From Polytrichum commune (lineage: Eukaryota > Streptophyta > Polytrichopsida > Polytrichales > Polytrichaceae), in NCBI GenBank assembly GCA_950295325.1, contig OX485805.1:33405501-33469500 (forward strand): a DNA stretch of 64,000 nt, read 5' to 3'. Positions 21,443 to 30,516 of the stretch are shown one piece after another. Position numbers and translations under genes: made by a program. How positions within the stretch are numbered: position 1 is the first letter of the stretch; each line of letters starts with the position of its first letter. The notes under the pieces are model-generated. The model had not been told where the DNA came from, ran no database searches, and worked only from the letters and a program-made list of their open reading frames with translations.

Positions 21443-22341
21443 CTACAATGCGGTGTGCGGGTTCAAAGAGTAGTGTGCATACAACTCTTCTCCGACCAAA
21501 ATGTCCTTTGTGGCTAAGGTGATTACATACCCCCATTCATGTTTGTTCCAGGGTTTTGGCAACATGCAAAATTTCCACACCACATTTCCTATTTCTTTGC
21601 GTCCTATGGAACTATTTATGAAGCCAGCGACATTCCCCTTCATTACATCTCCATCGATGTACAAGTCCGGCTCAACTTGCATCGCATATGACTTCACTCG
21701 AGGTTGTGCCTTCTTCAAAGCTCTGTATTCTCCCAAGGTGTATTGTGGTCCTACAAATGGAAGCAGTTCCTCTCCCTCTTTGGCGGGTTGAAGTGCAAAG
21801 AGACCCCAACCCATGAATGGGAAGTTGGACACCCTTACTTCCCATTCTCTATTCCAGTATGAAAACTTTATAAGTTTTGGGATGGGCCCGTCACACCACT
21901 GTCCGTCATACACGTTTGACCCCCATGTCTGCAAGGCTCGTACTCTTGCAAACGTTGTGTTTGGCATTGACTGTGAAGGCGTTTTGTATCCTCCTAGAAA
22001 CTTTCTCAGGGATGTCTTGCAAGCAGCTTTTACAATGGGTCTCCATCGGGCCTACAAAATTCATGTACACAAAGATGAAAACTCGCTCATAGCAAGACCA
22101 CCCGCTTACGCTCATTCAAAAGTCGTTTCATGGAATGACTCACCAAGATAGACGTTGTAAACACAGGGTCCCTTTTTTTGCTGCGAAGATGCTTTCGGAT
22201 TGTGGCTCGATCGAGGACTTTCCCTCCTGCACACTCCATGCATGGGCATGGGTACTTGGATAGCCGCATTGCGTCTGCTTGGACCTCTTCTTCTTGCCAT
22301 AACTGTAGATGCTTCAAGCTTTCGACCTCCCCTCCTGCCAT
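21443..22341 (-). CDS. Transposase-associated motif fused to SET domain
   Basis: Two exons: 22341-22144 and 22051-21443, with a 92-bp GTGAGT...TTTTGTAG intron; both are phase 0 and give 268 residues without stops. Residues about 27-55 have KYPCPCMECAGGKV and RKHLRSKKRD, the CPC..C...H pattern of the transposase-associated domain found at the N-terminus of CACTA transposases. From about residue 125 comes a SET domain: FMGWGLFALQPAKEGEELLP (SET-N, GWG), a middle segment with YAMQVEPDLYIDGDVMKGN, then VAGFINSS (position of N-H-S-C; Asn kept, His replaced by Ser), and ITLATKDILVGEELYAHYS (GEEL..(D/H)Y with the Tyr). No post-SET cysteines were seen. It lies inside the CACTA, between the transposase and the divergent promoter, so it may be an independent gene or share a promoter or first exon with the transposase. 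A role in modifying histones or other proteins is inference; the altered NH motif may affect activity. Confidence 0.75.
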
Positions 22342-22471
22342 CCTGTGGTGTGCACGGCATACGGGGCGGGTCAATTTGTGATATGGGGATACCTTACAAG
22401 GAGTGAGTGCTCACATGCGCGCAGTCACTTGAATATGTGGATACATATGAAAGGGGAGTCAAATAACCCAA

Positions 22472-22574
22472 GGCAGTCATATAACACACGGGAGTCATAT
22501 AACACATGGCAGTCATATAACACACGGGAGTCATATAACACATGGAAGTCATATAACACACGGGAGTCATATAT
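22472..22574 (+). repeat. 18-bp tandem array GG(C/G)AGTCATATAACACA
   Basis: Nearly six head-to-tail 18-bp units alternate GGCAGTCATATAACACAC and GGGAGTCATATAACACAT. The array sits just upstream (on the minus strand) of the SET-fusion gene. It is a concentrated set of the element's AGTCATA motif and could be a binding array for the TNPA-like protein. Confidence 0.85.
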
Positions 22575-22790
22575 TGATGGTAATTGAATAATTATTTATG
22601 ATGTCCCTAAGTTTACACGGAATTCAAGGAAATTCAAAAAGTTGAAGCCCAAACTATATTGGGTTATGAAACTTACGCCCATAACCAGATTTACCCTCTT
22701 TTCTTTTGAGCATTAAATTTAGGGATAAGTTTTCATAATCTCATTTAGATATTCTAAATTTGAGTACTTAACAAAAATTCCAATTCAACC

Positions 22791-23129
22791 CGAGCTGACT
22801 TTTCACCCTGTTTGCCTAATTTTAAGCGGCCCCTAAATATATCATAATCGATTCGGCCTGATTCATATACCCCAGTTATACGTAAGTGTGGTGAAGCCCA
22901 TACTTTTTTGGGTAAAAGTAATTTCAACGAGGCCCTAAGGAAATCCACAATCGGACCCCTTTTTACCCTGTTCTTGAAATCGAGCTGACTTTTCACCCTG
23001 TTTGCCTAATTTTAAGCGGCCCCTAAATATATTGTAATCGATTCGGCCTGATTCATATACCCCAGTTATACGTAAGTGTGGTGAAGCCCATACTTTTTTG
23101 GGTAAAAGTAATTTCAACGGGGCCCTAAG
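22791..23129 (+). repeat. Direct duplication of a 149-bp block
   Basis: 22791-22939 and 22981-23129 begin CGAGCTGACTTTTCACCCTG and end GGGGCCCTAAG / GAGGCCCTAAG, offset by 190 bp. They differ at only a few bases (ATATCATAATC versus ATATTGTAATC and one more). The near identity implies a recent duplication. Confidence 0.9.
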
Positions 23130-23228
23130 TTAATTCCATTAATTAAAATTTAGGGTTAATTAGGCTTACTGGATATAAAAATTGAGTATTGTAATTACTG
23201 AGATTCCATTTTTATAATTTATGAAAAT

Positions 23229-23480
23229 CTCTCTCTCCCTCCCTCCCTCCCTCTCCCTCTCCCTCTCCCTCTCCCTCTCTCCCCCTCTGCCTCCCTCCCT
23301 CTCCCTCTCCCTCTCTCCCTCTCTCCCCCTCTGCCTCCCTCCCTCTCCCTCCCCTCCCTCCCCTCCCTCCCCTCCCTCCCTGCGCTCTCTCCCTTCCTCG
23401 GACATCTGTCCTGTAAAGCCGACTCTGTCTCTCTCCCTCCTTCCCTCCCTCCCTCCCCGCGCTCTCTCCCTTCCTCCTTG
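23229..23480 (+). repeat. Polypyrimidine (CCCTCT)n microsatellite
   Basis: Mixed CTCTCC, CCCTCC and CCTCTG units run for about 170 bp, then resume near 23430 after a short unique stretch containing GGACATCTGTCCTGTAAAGCC. Frames across it on both strands are artefacts (Ser/Pro/Leu or Arg/Glu/Gly repeats). It may be a CT-rich 5' leader. Confidence 0.85.
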
Positions 23481-23529
23481 GCCATCTAACCTGTATCGCC
23501 GAACACCTAAAGCTCTCGCCTTCTACCAG

Positions 23530-24300
23530 ATTCGAATTCGGCAGTGCTGCTTGAAGGATTCCGGTGCAGTGCTGGGTTCGGAGCATCAGGTAAGTGTAGG
23601 GTTCGGTGCTGCTTGAAGGATTCCGGTTCAGTGCTGGGTTCGGAGCATCAGAGCCATGTAGGGTTCGGTGTTGCTTGAAGGATTCGGTGCAGTGCTGGGT
23701 TCGGTGCTTAAAGGATTCGGTTAACTTTTTGGGTTCGGTGCTTGAAGGATTGCCTACAATGTTGGGTTCGGAGCATCAGAATAGTGCTGGGTTCGGTGCT
23801 GCTTGAAGGATTCGGTGCCACAGCCAAGTTCGGAGCCGGAGATAAGTGCTGGGTCCGTTTCTAAGTTGAAGGATTCGGTGCAGTGCTCACAAGGAGCATC
23901 AGACAAGTGTTGGGTCCGTTTCAAAATTGATTATGCAGTGCTCACAAGGAGCATCAGACAAGTGCTGGGTCCGTTTCAAAATTGATTATGCAGTGCTCAC
24001 AAGGAGATTCGGTGCAGTGCTGGGTTCGGTGCTCTATTCGGACAGTGGCTACTCGGTGCTGTATCGGTGTGTGGGTGCCCTTGTGAGACTGCATGAAGTG
24101 TCTCTAGTTTCGGCCACAGCTAAGTTCGGTTCAGTAAAGGTTCGGTGTTGGGTTCGCTGCAGTGTCCTCCATTCTTCTACTTCGGTGCAGATCCGGTGCT
24201 GGGTGCACTTTGATCCTTCGGTGGTGGGTGTACTTCCATCCTGTGCTCTGATCGGTGTGTGGATACTTCGGTGTTGGGTCTACCCGGCAGCACCTCTTAA
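23530..24300 (+). repeat. Minisatellite with GGTGCTGGGTTCGG core
   Basis: Irregular units built from (A/G)GTGCTGGGTTCGG, TGCTTGAAGGATTC(C)GG and GGAGCATCAG recur many times with variable spacing. Longer exact copies of about 55 bp (CAGTGCTCACAAGGAGCATC...) lie at 23881-24004. Low-complexity frames over it are not considered genes. Confidence 0.75.
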
Positions 24301-26468
24301 CTTTTTGGGTTGAGGGTACCCCTAATTCGGCGTCTCTCTCTCTTCAAGATTGAGAGGGAGGGCTCTCCCTCTGACTACCCTTTTCTCTCACTCTCAAAGG
24401 TTGTGCACTCTCTCATCTCCAAGGCTAAGATTTTAGGTTAACTATTAATACTTCAAAAATCTCAAAACTTGTACTTTGAAAGACAACATGTAAATTGTGT
24501 AATGATCTATCCTAATTCGGACACTAAATCTGGTTTCGGAGTGGATTCCTCTAGATGGCTCATACTAATACCCCACACACACAAAGTAATACGAAGAGGA
24601 GAAAGGTGAGCTCACTTGAATTCGCAACTTCCGCGTCGTTCAGTTGTGGAGGTGCTGGTTGTTCGACACCTCCTCCGCTCACATGTAGCTGGAACAGCAG
24701 CAATGGGGACAGCCTTATTGTCCTCAATTAACACTAATGTGCATTTGGGTATTGTAGAATCATGGAGGAGGAAATTCCGGAGTATGAGAGGATGCGGAAG
24801 AAAAACATCGAGGCCAACAACCAGAAGCTGCGGGAACTGGGTCTGTCACTGATTGGGACTTCTCATTTCAAGAGGCATGAGGACCTCGGGTATGTATGAC
24901 CAAACCCTAATACAACGGACCCGCTACAACTAGGGTTGCTTATGCATTTTGAAACTTTTAAGAGTCCTTGTAGTCATAAATTGCATACAACTTGCTGAAG
25001 ACATGACTGTTTGCAGTCATAGTTCATAGTATTATGACTCCCTGTAGTCATAGTTCAGAATATTATGACTCACTGTAGTCATACTTTAAGGTCATTATGA
25101 CACAGTCCAGTCACATTTTTGTGTGTATGACTCTTCCCAGTCCTAAAAATATTGTAATTTCTTCCCACATCCATGTTCTTGTGCATCGGATGTGGCTTCT
25201 ATTGGTTTTCTATGATCGTGCATTTATGATCATGTGTATGAATAATGTTTTTGTTTGATATCACATAATGAATGAATATTTCCTGACTACCCAACAGTCC
25301 AGAGTTACCAAATTTGAAAGGGAATTGTGTATGTGTATGTGTATGTGTTGACAATGTGTATGTGTTGTCAACTTAGCAATAGGTTCTAACAATTACAATG
25401 GAATCCTGAACATAGTTTCAGTAATAGACAATCAATTTCAATTTTTATTTTCAGCCAATCTCATTACATGTTGTGAACAATTTCATGATTATGACTCCTC
25501 CCAGTCATACTAATTTTCACCCACATGACTCATTTGAGTCATGTTTCAGCATTGACATGTGTTGGAGTCACAATTTTTGTGAGATGTAATGTCCGTCTAA
25601 TGATCCCTGCTCGTACTGAACAGTGTGGTTCCCGCGACTTCCACCAAAAATGCCAAAATGAACAATGTACTAGTCAATTTGATAACAAAAATAGTTAATC
25701 TGCCTGATGGCATGCAGGTGGAAGTATTTCGCACAATTGCTAGTTTCCCGGCAATTTCATTGCCGGTTTTGGAAATGACTTCGAATGAGGTTGCGCGTGT
25801 TTTTGAGAGCAGCCGTGGCGTGCCTGTGGGAGAGCCAGGCCCATCTCTAGAGCAGGGTGGTGGCTGGGGTGTGACCACTCGAGCGAAGGGAAAAAAACAA
25901 CTTCCTGAAACGGACCTCGATGATGACGAGGACGAAGAGGACGAAGAGGAGACTTCTGAGGACGAGCGGCCCAAACCAAGGAGGCGGAAGGTGAAAACAT
26001 ACATCTCCGTAGTTTCTTGCATTTGCTTCCGCATTCAGTCGTTCGCGTTACATGACTATAGGTAGTCATATGACTTTGTCCAGTCATATTATGTAACTTA
26101 GTACAGTCATGTAGGGTGACTCCATGCAGTCATATAGTGTATTGTACGTCTGGGTGTGTAGGGAAATGCAAATGAACCCAGGTCATGGCCGTTGCAATCT
26201 AGAGGAAAGAAGGGCAAGGCGGTCAATGAGGAGGATATCCTGCTGTCCCAAGACATGCAAGATACTCTCCGGGCTTGCGAGATGGACGCCAACGACGCAT
26301 CAGTGGACAGCGAGGAGGAAGAGGATGGCGTAGGGCATCATAACGAGCTCCTTGACGAGTTGGAGCTCCGGGAAGTAAGCATTTTGCGGCGTATGGCTAA
26401 AAAAGGAGCCGATCCGACACAACTTCGCGAGAAGGTGCGTTGCCTTGGCCGGACGGCAGAGGTTCAAG

Positions 26469-28003
26469 GTGTGAGCCCAAAATGATGCCCACATGTGGTG
26501 ATTAACTTTTCGAAACCAATTTTAGTTTGACTTTTATGTGTTATGATTATTCACAAAACATAAAAATAGTGAAGTGTGGTTTAGATTTAAGTTTAGGCTT
26601 TAGAATGTGTTGTGTGATTATTTCAAGGTTGAATTCAATAAGAGTATGCCTTGATAATGTGAGTAGGGGGTAAGGTGAAGCAAGGTGAGCTCCGCGGGTT
26701 AAATGCCCACTTTTGGATCCACCTTGTTAGTTTAGGAAGAAGGAAGCTTGGTGGAAGGGGATTAGTCCCTACTTTAGAGGTGAAGGTTAAGGGATTTTGA
26801 TTGGAGGTGCTAATCCTCTCACCCTATTCTTACCTCTCTCTCCCTCTCTCCCTCTCTCCCTCTTTACTACTTAAGGTGGTTTCTCTCTTATTTTTCTCTC
26901 TCTCCATCAAGCGCTCTCAAGGGAGCAAGCTCTTAAGAGCTTGAGCCACGTGTGTGGGTTATTAGTTTTTAGTGAAGTTAATTAGTTAAGCTCTCTCTCT
27001 CAATGCCTCCCAAGTGAGTGCACTCTTAGAGCTTGAGAGTACCTAGGAAGATTAGGTAGTTGTTAGTGACGTTAGTGTGGTAGGTTAGTTCATTAGTTAA
27101 GGAGAGAAGAAAGGAAAAAAAAATAAAAAAAAATAAAAAAAATTAGAGAATGTTTGATTAGTAGATAAGGTGGTGTGTTAAGGGCAATTTAGAGGCAGAA
27201 TTATCAAGTTAGCTAAGGCCAACTGGTAGACCTCGGCTGCGAATGCAGCTCAGCTGCTAGAGGAGGGCAGCACCGAGGACTAATGGGCAGCAGATTGCCG
27301 AGAGCTAATGGGCAGCAGACTGCCGAGAGCTAATTAGTTGCAAGCCACACTTAGGCTGCGACTGCAGCCCAGCTGCTGGAGGAGGATAGCACCGAGGACT
27401 AATGGGCAGCATACTGCCCGAGAGCTAATTAGTTGCAAGCCACACTTAGGCTGCGACTGCAGCCCAGCTGCTGAAGGAGGACAGCACCGAGGACTAATGG
27501 GCAGCAGACTGCCCGAGAGCTAATTAGTTGCAAACCACCATTAGGATATCTATGGGTTAGCAAGGCTAAGCCCAATTAGTGGGCGTTAGCATATAAAAAA
27601 CTAGATTACATTAGGCCATTTTAGGGGTGGCTAAGTAGTTAGACCCATTAGGCTAGTTTGTGCCATGTGTGGGTTTGTATGAGTGTATTTAGCCGTTGAG
27701 AAAAGTGTTTTTCAACACTTGAACCTCCCGGTCAAAATAACTCACTTGCATTATTAATGGAGAATGAGGAAGATTCTTGCAATGACAAGAAAAAGGAAGT
27801 GAAGATTAAACGAGCGAGGGGAATGTCCTTAAGGGCATGTGTGGCTAAAGTCGCGGGTTGGACTTTTGAGAAAGCCAACTCTAGCACAAGCCAAGAGGCC
27901 AACATTAATAAAGCACAATGAGTGAGACAATACGTGTTCATTCGAACATGAAAATTACCTTGCACATGGTTCAATGTTGTAATATATAAATGTGATTTTC
28001 AAG
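26469..28003 (+). mobile_element. 1.5-kb insertion in the TNPA-like exon
   Basis: The coding frame stops making sense at 26468 and resumes at 28004. Removing the interval joins GTT CAA G|TC ATC in frame. TTCAAG occurs at 26463-26468 and again at 27998-28003, consistent with a 5-6 bp target-site duplication. The insert has no ORF of note. It holds CT-rich leader-like DNA near 26830, a 95-bp tandem repeat at 27240-27540, and an AATAAAG polyadenylation-like signal near 27908, a promoter-to-polyA layout like a solo LTR. It lacks clear TG...CA ends, so the exact boundaries and class remain open. Confidence 0.6.
27240..27540 (+). repeat. 95-bp tandem repeat (GCAGCCCAGCTGCTGGAGG)
   Basis: Three copies contain CAGC(C/T)CAGCTGCT, AGCACCGAGGACTAATGGGC and AGAGCTAATTAGTTGCAA. 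The last two start at 27364 and 27459, 95 bp apart. The first copy carries an extra 24-bp partial unit. It is confined to the 1.5-kb insertion. Confidence 0.85.
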
Positions 28004-28624
28004 TCATCACCCGGACTAGGATGCTTAAGGGTGGTGGATTTGGCCTCACACAAGGCAACGACGGAAACGCGCGGCATCGACAGTCGAAGTTGAAGAACCT
28101 TAGGCGGTCCTTGAAGAAGAGTGACGAGCTGCACACTTCCAGTGGTGGTCAGCGTTTGTGGGTCGACGTCGACGAGGCCGGGTGCCCGACAGGGATACAC
28201 AGGCCTGATTGGCTGACGCGACTACGCAGGTACTCTCGCGACCTCGACTGGAGCGTCGACAACTTTAGGGCACACCCACGGCCCTTGTTGTTGGCGATTA
28301 AAGACAAGATGGCCGCACGATTCGAGTACCGTGGTGGACTCGGAGACGTGCCTGAAGCTATTTTTTTCAGATTTTGCGCCAGCAGATGCGGACTCGCAGG
28401 TCGAACATGAAGAAACTCATAGAGAGTTGTGGCCCGCTCCCACCGTATGTGAAGAAGGCGCACGTCGACAACTTCAAGCGCTTAATTGCCCGGACGGACA
28501 AAATCGCGGAAGCTACGCGCATGAAAGCCGCACGGCAAACCGTGTAGACCTTGTCGTATTCTGGAAGGTCCGAGGAGGAGGTGCGCTCTAGACTGGTAAG
28601 TGATTTTGTGTACAAGTCATTCAA

Positions 28625-28912
28625 ACATAAATAGGTGACAACCTGCAGTCATACAATTCAGTCATATAATGAATGATATCACTTTACATAGTCATACCGT
28701 GAGTCATATGGCCATAGATAGTCACATGTGACCTGAATATGACTTCACCTAGTCATATTCAGAGACATATGACTTCACCTAGTCATATGTTGAGTAATAT
28801 GACTTCAGGTAGTCATATTATGAGTAATATGACTTTAGCTAGTCATATTCTGAGTCATATGACTTTACCTAGTCATATTCTGAGTCATATGACTTTACCT
28901 AGTCATATTTAG
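28625..28912 (+). repeat. 30-bp tandem array with AGTCATATGACTT palindromes
   Basis: From 28735, 30-bp units of the form ATATGACTT(T/C)A(C/G)CTAGTCATATT follow each other, the last ones nearly identical. Looser AGTCATAC/AGTCATATG units begin at about 28650. The array lies in an intron of the TNPA-like gene. Each unit contains AGTCATATGACT, a self-complementary 12-mer. Confidence 0.85.
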
Positions 28913-29679
28913 TATGTTTACGTATTTTTCATGGATCCACAGTTGCTCCTTTCACAGGCCGCAGATTTAAAGCGGCCCCCGACGCAGCTGGAGGTGGAGA
29001 CCGAGCTAGCGACACCCGGGAAATCAGGACGGGGCCGGTCATCGTCGTCCAGAGGGCCACTCCCAAATGCAAAAGCGGGAGATAGAGCCCTCTTTGTTAC
29101 GCGGAGCGAGCTGCACGACTTCCAGGATAGCATGAAGGGGGAGATGGAAGATGTGAAGGCTATGGTGAAGCAGCTGTTGTTGGAGGTGCAGAAGCGAACG
29201 ACGGCCACGAACATGGAACCGCCAGCCACGGCGGAAGCGGGAGTCGACGTGATCCAAGTAACCGCCGAAAAGGTTGCGTCTGTATATCCTCTAGTACTCG
29301 CTTCGAGTACATGTATGGAACACCTTTGCTTCAGCAATATTGTATGTCATGCATGAAGATCGTTCACTAATACACGCCTCATGTGGATCATTAGAATATG
29401 CAGGCAACTGGGAAGTCGGCGGAATCCGGGCATACTGGGTCGACTGCGGCATCGGAGCCCTGCGTAACACCCTAGCAGATATGGGTTGCCAACCCGTCAT
29501 TCAAAAGAAGAAACCCATAGCCAAGAAGAGGAAGGGCGAAGCGGAGAAGCTATTGGCGGAACGCGATGCACGGCCTACCCGGCGTGCAATGGCTCGACAG
29601 AAAGAGGTTGGCATTCATGTCATATGCACATTATACTTGTCGGATAGTTATACTTACGTGCAAGCTTTATGTCTTTAAT

Positions 29680-30484
29680 TTGGCCTCAACATTGGACAGT
29701 CATATGACTATGTCACATAATATGACTCTAGGCATTCATGTTATACGACTATAGGCGGTCATACTATATGACTCACTGCAGTCATAAAACATGAGAAGTA
29801 GCAGTCATATAACATGACATGAGGTTATCACAAGCAGTCATGTAGCACATGACTTGAATATGACGTCATTGCTTGGAATGTGCCACGAAATGTGACTGAC
29901 ATTCAGAATTGCAAGTAATACGAATCTAACTCAATACAGTTACAACAACGCACAAAGAATTACGCAATGTGACTCTCCATCTACGCGAATATCACTCCAT
30001 CATGTCACATTGTGCATCACATGTTACTAAGAATATGACTACAGAACGTCATATAATAATGTCATCCCCGCAGGAAATGTGACCAACGCCCCAAAAAACA
30101 TGACTACAAGCAGTAAAAAAACTAGCAGTCACATTCCACGTGGCCTGCCACGTCGGCAAAATTATGACACATGCAAGTCATATTGCACGTCAGCAGAAAA
30201 CATGACTACATGGAGTCATATGCCACGTCGGTTTGGTATTTTTTCTGCCCGGGCAGGTCAAAAAAAGGCACAGACTCCAAGGCTAGTCAAGGTATGCCCC
30301 ACGTGCAGTGGGGATCGTAGAATCTGTCATTTTATACGCCTCCACAACCGTATATATTCATATGACTCATGTCCGAAGCGACTCGTCGGTAATGACTAGA
30401 CCCAGTCACCGCGCGCGTCATCCTCATCCGGAGCCTCGTCAGTCATATTTTGGGATTTTATGACTTAAGGCAGTCATAAATTAC
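29680..30484. repeat. Right subterminal repeats of the CACTA
   Basis: Dense AGTCATA, ATGACT, AGTCACAT and ATGACTACA units in both orientations fill this interval up to the terminal repeat. 30090-30160 (CATGACTACAAGCAG ... CCACGTGGCCTGCCACGTC) has a close inverted match at 34676-34765. Confidence 0.85.
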
Positions 30485-30516
30485 AGTCACAAAATACCCA
30501 ATCTGTTGTAGTGCAC
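30485..30516 (-). repeat. CACTA right terminal inverted repeat and TSD
   Basis: 30485-30513 is the inverse of the left terminus with one mismatch. 30514-30516 is the second CAC duplication. The host motif CACCGAA follows directly. Confidence 0.95.

Larger units (their letters stand above)
22575..24761. promoter_or_regulatory. Divergent intergenic region of the CACTA element
   Basis: About 2.2 kb separate the SET-fusion gene (minus) from the TNPA-like gene (plus), so it must hold both promoters. It contains a duplicated 149-bp block, a CT-rich microsatellite and a minisatellite of GGTGCTGGGTTCGG type, all listed separately. It lacks the AGTCATA units seen on both sides, so part of it may be an inserted sequence or an acquired promoter. 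The ATTGTAG at about 24756, just before the ATG at 24762, looks like a splice acceptor in a 5' leader. Confidence 0.45.
24762..29610 (+). pseudogene. TNPA / Ptta-like second CACTA protein, disrupted
   Basis: Exons read on the plus strand: 24762-24889 (MEEEIPEYERMRKKNIEANN), 25624-25990 (NLITKIVNLPDGMQ, then a DDDEDEEDEEE acidic run and PKPRRRK), 26162-26468 continuing after an insertion at 28004-28595, 28943-29272 (QDSMKGEMEDVKAMVKQLLL, a short coiled coil) and 29404 onward (basic KKKPIAKKRKGE tail in another frame). The central exon has RSLKKSDELHTSSGGQRLWV, FEYRGGLGDVPEA, RQQMRTRRSNMKKLIESCG and AHVDNFKRLIARTDK, the pattern of plant Ptta/En/Spm-type accessory transposases that bind subterminal repeats. 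Damage: the exon insertion, loss of one T in the run near 28362, TAG at 28545-28547, and a TAG near 29470. Phases of all other junctions agree, so this was a functional gene until recently. Confidence 0.65.
16456..30513. mobile_element. CACTA (En/Spm) DNA transposon, 14,058 bp
   Basis: The element starts CACTACAATAGATTGGG at 16456 and ends with the inverse CCCAATCTGTTGTAGTG at 30513. The terminal inverted repeats are 29 bp with a single difference at position 9. A CAC duplication flanks it. Both ends and several introns hold many AGTCATA/TATGACT units. It carries a TNP2-type transposase and a SET-fusion gene on the minus strand and a divergent TNPA/Ptta-like gene on the plus strand, with an unusually long region of about 2.4 kb between the divergent start codons. 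It contains at least one later insertion (about 26469-28003). The structure is complete, but the transposase has three stops, so this copy should be immobile unless helped in trans. The nearly identical ends suggest that it is not very old. Confidence 0.95.

Noticed and set aside
22472-22574. Regular 18-bp array suggestive of a CRISPR-like repeat
   Set aside because: The units are head-to-tail with no variable spacers, in a plant transposon. It is an ordinary tandem array of the element's motif.
23166-23616. Long Arg/Glu/Gly and Ser/Pro/Leu frames over the CT-rich tract
   Set aside because: They are open only because of the microsatellite. All frames are open in the same interval and none has non-repetitive content.
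25597-26087. Ser-rich and other minus-strand frames of more than 110 codons
   Set aside because: They are antisense to the acidic DDDEDEEDEEE exon of the TNPA-like gene.
26435-28018. Normal intron in the TNPA-like gene (AAG|GTGCGT ... ACTAG)
   Set aside because: The exon reads on in frame past the GTGCGT to TTCAAG. The frame after the ACTAG acceptor does not fit, while joining at the TTCAAG repeats does.
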